Notes: generated by a model not told the origin, from the sequence alone. Counted from the stretch's first letter, positions 1 to 12,753 are shown. The stretch: 64,000 nt of DNA from Oncomelania hupensis (GCA_036898135.1 CM072512.1:45266182-45330181); one strand, 5' to 3'. Program-made: numbers and translations.

Positions 1-216
1 TCCACGATTTGCTGCTGCAGGCGCCAAAAGACACTGCAATGGTTATGCAGGCTACCTTGTTGACGCTGTGTAACACACGTACCCCCAACCATCGCAATCG
101 AGAACATATCCCCGATCCATCGCGAAACCACGTCGATTGTGCGGAACTCATAAAGGTCTTTCCTTTCGTCAGGCGTACACCAGTAGTGGCAGTGGTAAAG
201 ACCAACATCATTCTCA

Positions 217-249
<33 letters not shown>

Positions 250-254
250 GCAGC

Positions 255-291
<37 letters not shown>
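217..291. repeat. (CAG)n-(CAA)n microsatellite
   Basis: A run of CAG units with one AAG interruption passes into CAA units. The stop-free repeat alone creates a Ser/Asn-rich frame (9-380) and a Gln-rich frame (137-322). The flanks (1-216, 292-487) show no recognisable domain, so no gene is called here. Confidence 0.9.
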
Positions 292-487
292 GCGATGCGG
301 AAAGGAAAGAAAGATGCTATGAGACTTTGGTGTTAGACAATGAGGAATTTTCTTGGTTTGTTGGTGACTACAAATGTTGACAAGTGATGAATATTGTTGG
401 CCGTTTATTTGTAACGTTGACAGTATAGTCTTAATTAATGTTAACTGAATTTTCATCTTGGTTCTGGTCCGGATTGTGTTTTTATTA

Positions 488-580
488 TGTGTGTGTGTGT
501 GTGTGTGTGTGATTAATATGGGTGTGTGTGATTAATATGGGTGTGTGTGTGATTAATATGGGTGTGTGTGTGTGTGTGAT
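488..580. repeat. Interrupted (TG)n repeat
   Basis: TG runs are separated three times by the same spacer, attaatatgg, making a small higher-order repeat of about 20 bp. Confidence 0.85.
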
Positions 581-1504
581 GAATGTAAGGAGGCTGTGGG
601 GAGGAAAGGGTGTTTGGAGATGTATGCCAATTTACCTACTCATGTCTCACTGTTATGGCTTCCAGGCTCTTCTTCAAGAAAAAAAAGGTATCTCCTACTG
701 TACATAAGAATTTATAATAATACAATTATCAAGCATTATGGGCCAAATAATCAAAAGACACATTTAGAATTTTAAAATAATATTATAAGAGTGTATTTAA
801 AATCGCAAAAATGAAACCAATACAATATAAATTGGAAGATGTCTTCACTTCCATTCAGTAAATTAAAACTGGTTTCAGTTCAAAAATTCATTTTCGTTCA
901 ATACAGTGCGGTAAGCTTATGTATCGTTTATTCACAGGGTTCATACTCATAATTATGTGCCCAAGCGCCATGAGCTTGTCTTCTGGGCACGGAGTTTAGC
1001 GCTATACAATTGGGTATGGGAGTGGATTGGATGTGTCCAGAGGATACTACACTGCTCTATAGAATTAGAGGGAGCCGGACACTTGGCATGGTCTTTCATG
1101 CTCGGAAGTGACCTTCGGCGTTGGAGGTAATTTATAGGCGAGGATTATGCTCTGTTGATAAAGTACTGTGAGTACTGCTCCTTGCACGCTTTTGGGAGAG
1201 AGTCACGATGCTGCATCTGACTGGAGACACCGATTTCTTTCTGTGCAAGTGATGCTACACGTGTATATCAAGTTGGTAGACCTACAGGCCAAGTGAAGTT
1301 GTTAATAAGCCTACCTGCGATTACATCAACAGTGAAGTACTTCATATCAGCGATTCAGCGAACTTGTTTCTGAAGAATGAAAATTAATTTAGGTGTATAA
1401 TAATAGTTTAATGTGTACAGCGAACATTTTAGACAACGTAAATGATCTCCTAAAAATAAAATCAAGTCACACAAAACATAAAATGCGGTGAAAGTTTATA
1501 ATAT
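581..1504. other. No gene recognised
   Basis: AT-rich single-copy-looking sequence. A stretch near 940-1020 resembles the GC-rich tail of a SINE (agcgct-type motif) on the minus strand, but too weakly to call. Confidence 0.5.
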
Positions 1505-1665
1505 TCTTAACTAAAATTTTAAACTCTAATTTTGCTAGCAGTCAACCGTTGTAAGCATTCTCAAATATTATTTTAATAATAAACTCCATGCGAGCAGTCA
1601 GCCGTCGAAGGTATTCTCAAATATTATTTTAAACTCTAACTGTGCGAGCAGACAGTTGTCGTAGG
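1505..1665. repeat. Three degenerate ~55-60 bp tandem units
   Basis: The block 'aaactc...gcgagcagtca..cgt.g.a...attctcaaatattatttt' occurs three times with substitutions. The third unit ends early at about 1665. Confidence 0.6.
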
Positions 1666-2210
1666 CCAACACAGACTAATCTATGCTATTCAGCATGCAT
1701 AGTATAGGCCTTCAAGAAATAGCGACAGGCAAACTGTCTTGGTGGAGAAGTAGTGGGGACCTTGAACGTGCAAGACAAGAGTCCCGAACGTCGAAGATTC
1801 ACTGCAAGGCATGGCATGACAATTTGGACTACTTCGATGGTTGCCGTACTTGGACGCTGTATAATGGAATGGTGCTAGTTTGCTGTTGGGTATGCTTTAG
1901 TCACTGCTCGAAATGTAAGGCTATTTCTGGAAGCACTGGTGCACGCACTGGAATTGAAAGCAATGCTAAGTTTGCTATTGGACTGCTATACTGCGACAGA
2001 CGCGTGCATTATCTTGTTGAATGGGGTAATTCTAGTTTTCTTTTGTGCTTGTCATTGCTTTAGTAATCACTGTTCTACAGCAGTTACAGTACTAGGGCTT
2101 TGCCTTGCATACAGAATGGAATGGTACTTTAGAATGGGACGGTACTATTTTGCTGTTGGTCATTATATAGTCAATACGAGAAAATGAAAATGGCTGAGCA
2201 CCCCGGGAAG
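1666..2210. other. No gene recognised; degenerate internal repeat
   Basis: Frames at 1683-2063 and 1939-2187 match no family I know. The phrases 'aatggaatggt' and 'ttgctgttgg' recur at 1864-1890 and 2117-2160, so this may be an old repeat rather than coding DNA. Confidence 0.45.
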
Positions 2211-2302
2211 AGAGAGAGAGAAAGAGAGACAGACAGACAGACAGAGACACAGAGAGAGACAAAGACACAGACACAGACACAGACAGACACAGACAAACAG
2301 AG
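2211..2302. repeat. (GA)n/(CAGA)n microsatellite
   Basis: AGAG runs pass into CAGACA runs. Confidence 0.85.
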
Positions 2303-3299
2303 TAAGATAGAGAATGGTTGATCGTAAGAGTTGGGTATATTATTCCTTTCCTAACCCCCCCCCTCCCCCCTCTCTATAGATTCTAGAAGCACGTTTTGGG
2401 GGCTAAAAAGCATTCGAACTATCATATCCCTCTTTTTCAATCTTTTGCGAAGAAGAAAACAAAAATGCACCACTGAATGTCATACAGTCCAGCGAACCTC
2501 ATTTCTTACAGCAATTTATGTCGCATTCATACCAGCAGAATTTCTTCGAGCTTAAGAAATAGAGGGTCGGGCAATCAAAAGAGGCAAAAACCTGTGACAT
2601 GATAGAGCGCTCTGTTTGGCCGTGTCGCTGTTTTAAATGCAAGACACATCTACCCATATTTACTGGAGCTAGTGACCTGGAAAATGCACCCTTTTTAAAA
2701 GCAAGATAAAGCGGAGAAGAATCACCTCGAGCGCCACCATAAATCGTAGATGCATCATCAAATAAAGAATAGGGGGAGACAAGAAGAACAGGAGAAAGAA
2801 AGAAAAGCTGCTGCATTTATGGTTTTGCAGCGATCCATTCGTGCTTGTAGCAATGCAGGACTGTTTCAATGAGGTAGCGGCTATGCAGCGTAATATATAA
2901 AACGTCATTGAACCTTATTGAACGTTTCTTGCAGCCTCGATTGTTATAACCTTTTTTTTTAACTGTAAAACACGATTTCATCTAACACGGGCCCCTGGCT
3001 TTTATTCTGCGTTTCCATATTTGCGAAGATTGGATGAAATTGCGAAAGTTTGCAACAACGGTTTAAGTTCATACGATATAAATTACAAGTTAAAATTCAT
3101 TACTCCTAGGTTTATAAATATTTTCCTGATGGGAACAGGTTCAGCAACTAAATTTAAGTCATACCACTCCTTCCGATGAGAGTATAAACCGAGGTCTATT
3201 TGGAGCATACACGCATTCCATCGCACGGACTTAAAAGATCCTGACGCTCATATCCTAGACGGATGAGTACCGGTTACACAAATTTATATCCAGCCAGTA
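2303..3299. other. No gene recognised
   Basis: Contains a C-run at 2356-2372. The minus-strand frames at 2499-2816 and 2669-2908 have no recognisable motif. Confidence 0.5.
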
Positions 3300-3466
3300 T
3301 TAGGTCCCGTCTCCCCAACCCCCGGTGGGCCAGGTCGTCACGCAGTGCACCCAAAGGTGGCACGTGGGCACTTCGGGCAGCTTAAGTTAGATCTTGTATC
3401 GGCTTGCGCCTTGAGCAGCTCTTTAAAAGGAAGCAGTGCTCTATAACAATGATTAAATAAATAAAT
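3300..3466 (+). mobile_element. SINE-B copy (SINE sharing a CR1/L2-type 3' tail)
   Basis: Contains the block shared with 29283-29402, 49885-50640 and 52190-52295: gtgggcacttcgggcagctt, then gttagatc..gtatcgg, then gcgccttgagcagctct, and an A-rich (aaat)n end. I see no clear pol III A or B box in this copy, so it is probably 5'-truncated. The tail resembles the end of the CR1/L2 LINE at 32618-35062. Confidence 0.6.
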
Positions 3467-3582
3467 ACTAGTTAAGTTCAAAGCCAAAATTCAATGCATC
3501 TCTATTCAAAAGAATCTTTGAAGTTGTGGACATTGTTTTCGTTTTAACGGAATAGCCACGTATATTATCCAAAAGATGATAC

Positions 3583-4276
<694 letters not shown>

Positions 4277-4282
4277 ATGTAA

Positions 4283-4341
4283 TGAAGAAGAAGAAGAAGA
4301 AGAAGAAGAAGAAGAAGAAGAAGAAGAAGAAGAAGAAGAAG

Positions 4342-4409
<68 letters not shown>

Positions 4410-4410
4410 G
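4283..4410. repeat. (GAA)n-(CAA)n compound microsatellite
   Basis: About 19 GAA then about 23 AAC units, beginning straight after the FamA tail. This suggests growth from the retroelement's 3' end. Confidence 0.95.
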
Positions 4411-5960
4411 TAGAAGAAAGTGGAATCGCATGTAGAAACAATGGAATTCTAACTTTAGTTTCCCAATGAATATTTCAAGGAATCTTAACGCAAAGATTTT
4501 AGAATGCAAGTATTATTTTAGTTTGATTTTGCACACTCTTTTAACAAATTGGTTTAGGCGGTTTAATTATGGAGCCAATTTTACTGTACTGTATTTCTGC
4601 TGCCTTCGCTCACAGTGCTGTCTATCCTTTCAGTCCTCATCGTCACAGCAAACTATCAAGACTGGAACATTTTACTAACCGTGAGGCAAATAACTGGTAC
4701 CGCCATTCCTCTTTCCACTGAGAACCTTTAGAAACATTCAGCCAGCAGGACAGAAAAGTGCCTACAGTCTGCAAACGGGGGACGGCAGCGGTAAGATAGC
4801 TAATAAAACAGGTCATAACAGCCAATAGACCCCCATCTCAGGGACAAGTAATTTCGCTTATGGTCTCGCCAATCCGGGCAACAGCGGGGCACGGCGGGCA
4901 AGTTAGAAAGACAGGGCACCGCAAGACGAGTGTGCCCTCCCGACCTCTCGGGCCCCAAAGTCATCAGCCAACGTCGGCGTTTGATTCTTTCATTGAAGAT
5001 CCCTATCTTGGCGCTCCGATAAAGTGGTTCTTGTGGAACATTGCTTGTTGGATGCTGTTAAAGGAAAATGCCTGTTGCTTTCTCGGCTATGCATTGGTGC
5101 TAATACAACGCAGTTCCCATCATAATCTTTTGAAAGCAGTAACTTCTCCTTTCCTGCATTGAAAGCGGTTGGAACGGTGGGAGTGCCGTGGGCGAAAGAT
5201 ATGGGGTTAACTTTGTTGTTGTATCAATTTTTATTCATCAGATCAACGTAAGTTGTACTGATGTAACATAAATAATCCCCCTCCCACCCCCACCCCCTTA
5301 AAAAAATAAATAAATTAAAAAAATTATAATTAAAAAAATAATAAAATATATTTTTACACAAACACTTGTACACAAATGATTTACAAAGCACACAAACAAC
5401 TAGGCCGTTTAAAAAGAAAAAGAAAGGCCTATAATGTTGTGATGAGATATTTTTGTTGTTGTATTTAATTTCTTTTTGGCTTTGTTGTGTAAGCCTATAA
5501 TAAACGTTAGAGGTCTACTGTGTGAACAACAACCCGCTCGGATGTCACATGTAGGCCTATAAAAACTACTCTTGCTCTATTTGAAAATTACCTCCCTTGG
5601 TTGTGTGATCAATTCCACCGCTTGGAGCGCTTGCCACAAGCCGTCCTGAATAAAAATAGAAGGGGTCACGCCTACTGACGTATCTTTACTTTTCTAGTAT
5701 CTTTGGTTCTTCACAGTTCAAGTTGAAAGGTTTAATTGTATTATTTTATTTATTTTGTGTGTTTTTGTTTTGTCTTGTTTGTTTCTTAATGTGAACGAAT
5801 TGTTACAAGAGAATGCATGTTGTTAAAAAGTGTTTAAGATGTTCGTTGTGTGGTGATTTATATGTTTAGTGTAGTAATTAATTTGGAAATATTTATGATT
5901 TACGCAGTGTAGGATATAGGGCGATGGTTATAGAGAACGTAGATAGCCGCGTGTACCAAT
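4411..5960. other. No gene recognised
   Basis: Mixed sequence. 4860-5162 holds a 100-codon frame with no motif. 5270-5350 is C-rich then A/T-rich, resembling 44225-44270 next to the assembly gap. Confidence 0.5.
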
Positions 5961-6388
5961 TCTCTTCGTTCTGATTCTCCACACTATCTAATCAACACAC
6001 TTCAAATAGTTCAGAATCACGCTGCTCGCCTCATTTTCCGCTCTTCTAAGTTCGATCATATCACTACTCTCCTTCAATCCTTGCATTGGCTTCCTGTTCA
6101 ACAAAGAATTAACTACTAAGTTACATCCATTCGCTTCAGCATAACTGAATCTACTGCTTTCCAACTATCTTTTTGACCTACTACAACTCTATACAGCCTC
6201 TCACCGGCTTCGCTCCTCCTGAAAATCGAATCTTCAGAATTCATCGCACACGCACCAAAACATACGGTCAAAGTGCATTCTCTTATCACGCCTCCGCAAC
6301 CTGGAATTGTCTCCCTCACTCCATCAAACACTCCCAATCTTTGCAGACTTTCAAAACTAATCTTAAGACACATCTGTTCCGTCAGTAA
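5961..6388 (+). pseudogene. CR1/L2-like LINE, C-terminal end of ORF2 (fragment)
   Basis: Translation of 5980-6110 gives LQIVQNHAARLIFRSSKF then a SLHWLPVQQRI block. 6173-6388 gives a segment with RTRTKTYGQSAFSYHA, WNCLPHSI and KTHLFRQ followed by a stop. These are the conserved end-of-ORF blocks of CR1/L2-type LINEs, downstream of the RT palm. At least one stop or frame change separates the two blocks (about 6118). The (TG)n at 6441 lies in the position of the TG-rich 3' UTR seen in the related minus-strand copy at 32618-35062. 5' truncated, non-functional. Confidence 0.75.
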
Positions 6389-6438
6389 CTTACCACCCGT
6401 CTTCCTTCAGCTAATCAGTATCCCTGCTTGTTATGGGT

Positions 6439-6440
6439 AT

Positions 6441-6506
<66 letters not shown>

Positions 6507-6524
6507 GAGAGAGAAAGAGAGACT
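6439..6524. repeat. (GT)n then (GA)n microsatellite
   Basis: About 30 GT units followed by a GA-rich stretch; likely part of the LINE 3' UTR. Confidence 0.9.
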
Positions 6525-6918
6525 CAATTGTATGAAGAAAGAAGAAAGAATTCTGCCGACCTACAGGTTCGCTATCAATAAGATACCACACCTGGTCGGC
6601 ACGTGCCGCATCCAATATAGTAGTGTTGATAAGCACATAATGGTTTTATTACGTCGAAGGTTTATCATTATGCAATTATTGATTGCCGCTTTAATCTACA
6701 TGTAAACCACAGCAACACCTTTTATATAGTTATTGTTTTTAAAAGAAAATCTTACGGAGGAATGGGATTAGGAAGCAGGAAGCGGAGCGGGTGGGAACCA
6801 AGGGATAGAATTCCCTTTGTAAAATATTTACTTACGATATTTTTCGGTGTATATTTACCACTTTTTTTGCTAAATAATCTTTATATAGAAGCATATTTTC
6901 TACATAACCATTTGTTTA
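6525..6918. other. No gene recognised
   Basis: AT-rich; frames cross it without any motif. Confidence 0.5.
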
Positions 6919-6920
6919 CA

Positions 6921-7215
6921 GCGAGCGTTGTGGCCAAGTGGGCTAAGGCGGGACTAACTTGCCTTGTCCACTGGCCAGAAACCAGGCGCCTGACAGGTGT
7001 GGGATCGATCCAGCGTCTGGGCGTTATGTTTCTCCGAATATTATTTACTTTCGACTCGTGCAACGTCTCGGGGGTTTTCTCCGGGTACTCCGGTTTGCTC
7101 CACCAACAAAATTTCAAAAAACAACAACAACTGATATTAGGTAGGTTGGGTTTGGCCGCGCCCCAGGCTGCGACTACGCCTTTCCCCAGGGCAGGCGGCC
7201 CAGAATTTCCGATAA
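6921..7215 (+). mobile_element. tRNA-headed SINE with conserved core
   Basis: The head contains tggccaagtgggctaaggcg, similar to the D-arm/A box of a class II (Leu/Ser) tRNA, and a B-box-like gggatcgatcc at about 7000. The body has ttttctccgggtactccgg (7074-7092), also found in the SINEs at 20935 and 27490. The 3' part (7133-7205) recurs inverted at 38290-38377. The head cannot fold as a proper acceptor stem, so it is not a tRNA gene. Confidence 0.7.
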
Positions 7216-7592
7216 AAAGGGACAGTAAAGCGTTACACAAACAACATAAGATTTCTCTACTAAATTTATTTTCTCTGTAAATAGCTTATTATTTACCTAA
7301 ATAATACATTGTTTACATCAATAAATCATGATGTATTTAAAGGAAGGATTGTTGCTACATTTTACCTATATAATACATTATATAGCAGAGTGTATTATTT
7401 AACAAATGTTTCTAAATAATGATAAAAGTGGTGAAAATAAATATTTTCCAAAAGGACTTCCATACACAGGTGAATAGAGACAGAGAGCAGAAGAGTACAT
7501 CAAGAAAAAGAAAGAGCAAAAAATGAAGGCAAGTAAAACGAACTTTATTGTTGACGCGAATTTATTCGAAAATACCCCAGAAAACATTTTGA
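7216..7592. other. No gene recognised
   Basis: AT-rich with several tata/atttacc repeats; nothing identifiable. Confidence 0.5.
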
Positions 7593-8284
7593 TTTGAATT
7601 GATTGATTGATTGATTTATTGTTGCTTTAGGTCCAGCGGACTCTTCCGAGCCAAATCAGGACCGGACAACCCCCGATCCGCATAAAAGATCTGCTTAAAC
7701 AACCCTAGTGGGAAAACTGAAAGCTATCCACCAGCCAGTCACTTTACAATAAAGACATCCCACGCAGGGGACGCTGAGGCTGTACTCTAATTTATAGCTG
7801 AAACAACCCCAGTGGGAAAATTGAATGCCCTCCATCGGCCAGTCACTTTACAATAAAGACATCCCACGCGGGGGACGGCTGAGGGTTGACCTTAACTACG
7901 CGAACCCCCGGTTACAAAAACAAAATAGAATACAAACATCATTATAAATCATCAACAAAACACATACATATAAAATGCCTATAGTGCTAAATAGTACAAT
8001 CATAGGAAGCCCTAGTGACCACCCGGCAGAAAGCGTCCAACACTCCCAAGCTGATCCAACAGACCTCATACACAAACAAGGAGTCTTGTCCAGGAAGAGT
8101 TTTCAAGAAAAAAGGTAGGTCATTGATCTAGCGAAGAAGAAGATAGTATAGCAGAGTGAAGGACAGAGCAGTAATAGGAAAGAGTAAATGAGGAAGACAG
8201 CGACAGTGGGAATTTAAAGCACTAAATTTCCATAAAGTGGGTATACTATTTATACTGAAAACCCCCGGCACTCCAACGGGGGTA
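7593..8284 (-). mobile_element. FamA element with internal tandem duplication
   Basis: Read on the minus strand it starts at 8284 and ends at the conserved gtccgctggacctaaagcaa near 7627, followed by an (AATC)n tail (7593-7618). The 3' third is present twice in tandem (about 7696-7796 and 7798-7890). The two copies match different FamA variants: one resembles the copies at 3709 and 12090, the other resembles 11389. This points to recombination between subfamilies. Confidence 0.8.
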
Positions 8285-8390
8285 CTGTTGCCGCAGTGAA
8301 TCTGTCTTGCCTATAAAGGAAAGACAGGTTTTCAACTGTGGCTTTCACTGTTCCCTTTATAGGTTTGAACAATCTACAGTGGCAAGATTG
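8285..8390. repeat. Imperfect palindrome, MITE-like
   Basis: cctataaagg at 8310 pairs with cctttatagg at 8355. The outer ~20 bases also pair imperfectly, for example ttgccgcagtg with the complement of cagtggcaag. Confidence 0.4.
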
Positions 8391-9806
8391 CTCATGACTC
8401 CAAGGGGTAATTGATTTGAATGAGCGTGGCCTAGATTCCGTCAGTGTAAACAACCAAGCTATGTGTGTCAATAAACCTAACCAGCAACAACACATTTCAG
8501 AAGAGAGGAACGCACGTGAAATACGTTATGATTGCCACAACTGGATATCGCAATGCGGCACTACGTTTTGATTGTAATCACAATGACAGTGAATGTTTCC
8601 AATCATGATTTGAATGGGAGGATTGACGCTTTGAGTCGTCAGTAGTATCACTAAAACGCGTGATTTTGGTAAACATGCGCACTGTCGCTGCGCATAAACA
8701 AAAGCACAAGAGTTGTTACTCTTGCTGCGCCGAAGATCAAAAAGACTGTGTGAAGAGCAGCGACGAAGAAAGTTTGCATTACACGGTAGCATATCATTTG
8801 TCAAATTCTGAGAAAAAGACGATATCCTATAAACATTCAATTGACTGTACCATTTCTATTACTTCGCAGGGATTTTTCACACTCAACGTTCCTATCGCGA
8901 TATCGGGCCGGTCTTAGAATTATTAGAATTATTAGCCATTTTCTCAACATCACGTGATCAAAGAAGCGCGTCTCATTGGTTCCCATGCTGAATGACTCGC
9001 AATCAGTTCGTCGAAATTAGGGCATGTTCTAAACGTGGAAAATCATCGAAACTCACGCTGCGAACTGATTTGACTGATAAGATTCGGTGATAGTCTCACT
9101 AAATCAGTGACTCAAGTCATGATTTTCCCTATGATTGCAATCAAAACGTTCGTCGTCAGTCTGAGAGTTGCAGAGACAGGTGCCGGACTGTCAAAACTAG
9201 AACAGAAGCTTGTGAAGGAATTCCAGCTGGCTGATTTTTCTATAGCAGATACTATATATGGAGGTGGTGGACAAACAGCGGCAAGACAACCTTCATCGCA
9301 CAGTTCCAAACTGTAATATCAGTAAGGTGGTGCTAGACTAGAGAGGTCAGGATAGGGAGGTGCTGATCTGTGAGACAGACGACTTGTACTATCCTACGAC
9401 TGTCATCAAGTACTGTGGTCAACTGGCTGACTAGGGCAACAGTAGGCGCTCAACATACAGCACTTACACCGTAGTCAGCGACGCCGAAGACTGTCTAGCG
9501 CGCTGGCCGCCGTACCTTTCCATAGCTAACGAGCAGAGAGGTCAGCACGAGAGCCTTGGACATCCTTTTGTGGCAGCAATACTAGGCTACCTTGGCTGAT
9601 TCCACAGGAAATATACTGTTTGTTGTACGTCAAATGATAAGAAACAAAAAATAACCGTTATGGACATCGCGACGTGTATCGTGATGCGTTTGTTAGATTT
9701 GTTCGTTTCTCGGCTCGTTTGAAATCAGTGTAACTCGGAATCCCTCCCCGCTCATATTCCTTTTGCAATGGGCCGCAGGCCTAAGCAGTTATGAAAACAT
9801 TGTCTA

Positions 9807-9808
<2 letters not shown>
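8391..9808. other. No gene recognised
   Basis: Small frames (8660-8917, 9107-9316) have no motif. Related TGATT/AATCA-rich phrases occur around 8566-8660 and 9062-9160, suggesting an old repeat. Confidence 0.45.

Positions 9809-9810
<2 letters not shown>

Positions 9811-9895
<85 letters not shown>
9811..9895. repeat. (CT)n microsatellite
   Basis: About 42 uninterrupted CT units. Confidence 0.95.
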
Positions 9896-9897
<2 letters not shown>

Positions 9898-10284
9898 CGT
9901 CTTCCTCCTTCCTCAGTACATTGTTCACACACAAAAAAGCATTCTCTCTTTCCACAAGTAGACATTTGTCTATAATTTCCTGTCGTTGAAGCCCCAGTGT
10001 TGCCTTTATAATCTCCGCGTGTCTCCATTACGCAGTTTCGTACGCGGCATGCACTGCGCGCGCTCCAGCATCTACAACATTTGTGCGTTGCCCCGGCTCG
10101 CTCGCTGAGATGTTCTTGATGTGCAGTTTGTTTGTTTGGGTGCCAGGTGGGAGGTTGTCAATATCGGGTGTTGTTCCTCTACTAGCGCCAAGGTAATTTA
10201 TTTTTATACGAAACTAATTCGCTAGCTGAACAAAGTAAAATGGGAGAAGGGGGGGGAGAGGAGAGATAGTGGGAGTGGTGAAGG

Positions 10285-10288
<4 letters not shown>
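9896..10288. other. No gene recognised
   Basis: Locally CpG-richer (10040-10110); no exon can be defended. Confidence 0.45.
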
Positions 10289-10345
<57 letters not shown>

Positions 10346-10347
10346 CA
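10289..10347. repeat. (GA)n microsatellite
   Basis: About 25 GA units ending in agacagagacagag. Confidence 0.95.
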
Positions 10348-11266
10348 GAGCAGTTGATGTACAATTAATTATACTAAAAGAAGAAAGAAAACTAAATTTT
10401 CACAACTCTGAAGGTAAAAGCACAAAATTTCGGTTTTATTAAAACCTTTTAACAAGTACATGTAAAACACTGACCAAGTTTAAAATTATCGACATCAAGC
10501 AGTAATATTGTTATCATTTTACATATATAACATCTGTTCCTAATAAGAAGCATTTCTTAAGTTACCATGTCCTAGAGCAGAGTTTATACAATTTCAATCA
10601 GTCATACTTGAAAATAATAATAATTATTATCAATTACACTTTTAAAAAAATTACCAATATTGCTATAAACATAGTTCCACTGCCTTTAAATATCCCAAAT
10701 TCTTTACATTTCAGGAATATTCAACACAGAATTAGGCTGTCGATATAATTATGTATACATCATATACATAACGCTAGCGAGCTCGCCTCCTTCAATTACC
10801 TTCCATTCTCTCATTCTAAACATATTTTGGAGGGGAACAGTTCTGCATCTCCTGCGCAACAACGTCAAACGCCCACCCACAGAGATGATGCACGAGCGAC
10901 GGTTGCACTAACAATCAACCGCCATGTTAACAATGGGCGGAAGTGACGGAAATGCACTTTCTTTAGTTGCACATTCCGGTCTCAGTTGCAGTTCCATAAT
11001 AGTTTTAGTTTCGTAAAAACAGGCGAAGGGCGTAACACTCCAGTTTCTTTCCTGTCATGTATGCTTTCCATTTGCAACAAAACAAGTGAAAAAGAGCTTT
11101 TGTTCTTTTTCTTTTAATTTGGTTGTTTTCACTGTATGTGTGTGTATTTTCCTTTTCTTTAGCGGACGAGCACCTGTTGTTAAAACTTTTAAAACTAAGT
11201 ATATTGTATGCAATTCTCCATACTTAAAGTTTTACCATAACAACTCTTGGTTTCTTCTTTTCTGTA
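10348..11266. other. No gene recognised; possible CpG-rich patch
   Basis: 10850-11060 is less AT-rich, with gggcggaagtgacgga (ETS-like) and aagggcgtaac. It could be a promoter edge, but no linked ORF is visible. Confidence 0.4.
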
Positions 11267-11267
11267 T

Positions 11268-11310
11268 TGCAGTCCGCTGGACCCTGTAAACAACGACTAA
11301 CTAACTAAAT
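11268..11310 (+). mobile_element. FamA 3' tip with (CTAA)n tail
   Basis: gtccgctggaccctgtaa followed by actaactaacta. Only the last ~20 bp of the element plus the tail is present. Confidence 0.55.
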
Positions 11311-11388
11311 TCTTTTCTGTATACTAGATGAAAATGTTTGTAAGTTCCATAATTGTTCTTATTATTCAACAGCAATAACAAATATTAT

Positions 11389-11676
11389 TTAGCAATGTAG
11401 GCATTTTATATGTATGTGTTTTGTTGATAATTTATAATGATGTTTGTATTCTATTTTGTTTTTGTAACCGGGGGTTCGAGTAGTTGGGGTAAAGCCTCAG
11501 CCGTCCCCTGCCTGGGATGTCTTTATTGTAAAGTGACTGGCCGGTGGAGGGCATTCAGTTTTCCCACTAGGGTTGTTTCAGCAGATCTTTTATGCGGATC
11601 GGGGGTTGTCCGGTCCTGATTTGGCTCGGGGGAGTCCGCTGGACCTAAAGCAACAATCGATCAATCAATCAATCAA
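11389..11676 (+). mobile_element. FamA element, 5' truncated
   Basis: Starts at atttagcaatgtaggcatt, inside the FamA body, and runs to gtccgctggacctaaagcaa with a (AATC)n tail. 5' truncation with an intact 3' end and simple tail is the LINE-type retrotransposition pattern. Confidence 0.85.
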
Positions 11677-11701
11677 AAACAGCAATAACAACAACAGCTA
11701 A

Positions 11702-11704
11702 CTT

Positions 11705-11769
<65 letters not shown>

Positions 11770-11803
11770 TTACTGTTGCTGCTGCTGCTATTACTACTAC
11801 TGT

Positions 11804-11845
<42 letters not shown>

Positions 11846-11846
11846 C
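11702..11846. repeat. (ACT)n microsatellite, interrupted
   Basis: Two ACT blocks around a ttgctgctgctg interruption. Confidence 0.95.
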
Positions 11847-12089
11847 AAAACGACAGTTTACCTTGTAGGTCCACGATTTTCATCTATATTAAAGACAATT
11901 TATGAAACCAAATTTCTCCAGTTGTTTTACTAATATTTTAACCCCCTCCCACCTTATCCACCCCCTGCTTACACACCTCTTTCTCCTCCTCCCTTTCTTC
12001 AATCCATTCACACACAAAATACCGATTTGATTTCCACCTTCAGATCTTTGCTATTTTTCAAATGGAACACTCCCCCCCCCCTCTCCCTC
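11847..12089. other. No gene recognised
   Basis: C/T-rich, nothing identifiable. Confidence 0.5.
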
Positions 12090-12690
12090 TCTTAGGGGCG
12101 CCGGGTATTTCTGTATAAATAGTAAGCCTATCCCCACTTTCAGGAAATTAAGTTCTTTAAATTTCCACTGTCACTGTCTTTCTTTTTTGTTCTTTCTCAT
12201 TCCTACTCTGCTCTATCAATACACTACACTATCTTCTTCACTAAACCAGTCACCTATCTTTTATTCTTGAAAACTCTTCCCAAACTCCTCATTTGTGTAT
12301 GATTTCTGTTGGGTCAGGTTGGAAATATTGGACGCTTTCTGCAAAATGGTCACTAGGGCTTCCTATGATATTATTATTTAGGAATGTGGGCATTTTATAT
12401 GTATGTTTTTTTTTTATATTTTATAGTGATGTTTATATTCTGTTTTGCTTTTCTAAACGGGGGTTCGATAAATTAGAGTATAGCCTCAGCCTCCCCTGCG
12501 TGGGATGCCATTATTATAAAGTGACCGGCTGGTGGAGTGCCTTCAGTGTTACCACTGGGGTTGTTTAAGCAGATCTTTTATACGGATCAGGAGTAACTCC
12601 TCTTTCAACCAAGTTGTGCTCCTGATTTTGTGGTCCTGATTCGGCTCTTTGCAGTCTGCTGGACCCTGTAATCAATGAATAACTAACTAA
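12090..12690 (+). mobile_element. FamA element, diverged subfamily
   Basis: Full-length alignment to FamA from ggggcgccgggta with TATAAATAG to ctgctggaccctgtaa and a (CTAA)-type tail. It has a longer 3' segment (ttcaaccaagttgtg) shared with the 22826-23040 piece, defining a second subfamily. A 91-codon frame (12293-12568) matches the FamA frame in register with several substitutions. Confidence 0.8.
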
Positions 12691-12714
12691 TCACACTATA
12701 CAACCTTCGTACAA

Positions 12715-12716
<2 letters not shown>

Positions 12717-12753
<37 letters not shown>

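Noticed and set aside
9..380. Gln/Ser-rich transcription-factor exon
   Set aside because: No conserved sequence outside the CAG/CAA repeat.
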